Assembly (NCBI GenBank): GCA_900617975.1
Contig: UZAE01000733.1
Location: 1-18,998, forward strand
DNA length: 18,998 nt
DNA from: Rodentolepis nana
Lineage: Eukaryota > Platyhelminthes > Cestoda > Cyclophyllidea > Hymenolepididae
Reading direction: 5' to 3'
Notes under the pieces: model-generated
The model's input: only the letters and a program-made list of their open reading frames with translations
The model's database searches: none
What the model was told of the DNA's origin: nothing
Translations under genes and position numbers: made by a program
In this document: positions 18,965 through 18,998 of the stretch, in pieces
Position numbering within the stretch: the stretch's first letter is position 1
Layout of the letters: the number at the start of each line of letters is the position of its first letter

Positions 18965-18998
18965 GCTTCACGTAACGTAGAAAACCCGATAATATACT

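Noticed and set aside
1..18998. A CRISPR array, prokaryotic operon, or other multi-gene defence system
   Set aside because: The repeats are dispersed retroelements rather than regular spacers; the only intact gene is a spliced animal PCGF gene.

Overview
This is an 18,998-base, AT-rich window of nuclear DNA from an animal, most likely an arthropod. Three things point that way: a spliced Polycomb RING-finger (PCGF) gene with a GT-AG intron, a degenerate mariner DNA transposon, and a degenerate non-LTR retrotransposon (LINE) of the Jockey/R1-like type with an RNase H domain. The LINE protein style (TDGS, a G-x-IEAI RNase H segment, WIPGHCG, TGHDCL) reminds me of elements common in arachnids. 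That placement is from memory and weak. Nothing bacterial, plasmid-like or viral is visible.

Layout. 1-524: two nested copies of a short interspersed repeat, called SINE-X here. 525-1478: gene-free, with a cluster of CRE/ATF-like motifs. 1491-1840: a third SINE-X copy with a 12-bp target-site duplication. 2090-3851: a fourth SINE-X copy split by a mariner element (2211-3666) whose transposase has in-frame stops. 3852-8195: gene-free. 8196-8535: fifth copy. 9846-10215: sixth copy, with a perfect 14-bp duplication and a doubled head. 12065-12355: seventh copy, head-truncated. 13498-13818: eighth copy. About 13842-15396: a broken LINE ORF2 3' part (RT-RNase H linker, RNase H, C-terminus and 3' end), split by a ninth SINE-X copy (14786-15140). 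15397-16784: gene-free except for a foldback. 16785-17821: the PCGF gene on the minus strand, in two coding exons. 18644-18964: tenth SINE-X copy with a 12-bp duplication.

The only apparently intact gene is the PCGF gene (288 residues: C3HC4 RING plus RAWUL), expected to be a subunit of Polycomb repressive complex 1. The rest is a record of transposition. SINE-X is about 320-370 bp, begins GGGGTGTGCGATAGAC and ends GCCTGCCATTTGAAATAAAT. It is flanked by 8-14 bp duplications and lies in both orientations. Its last ~66 bp align without gaps (about 74% by hand count) to the 3' end of the LINE in this same window, including the LINE ORF2 stop region. This suggests that the LINE's machinery mobilises it, or that it derives from that LINE. 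I found no host-defence or other novel multi-gene system. The SINE-X/LINE pair is the most interesting item. Most short ORFs in the window are chance readings, several of them translating antisense SINE-X.
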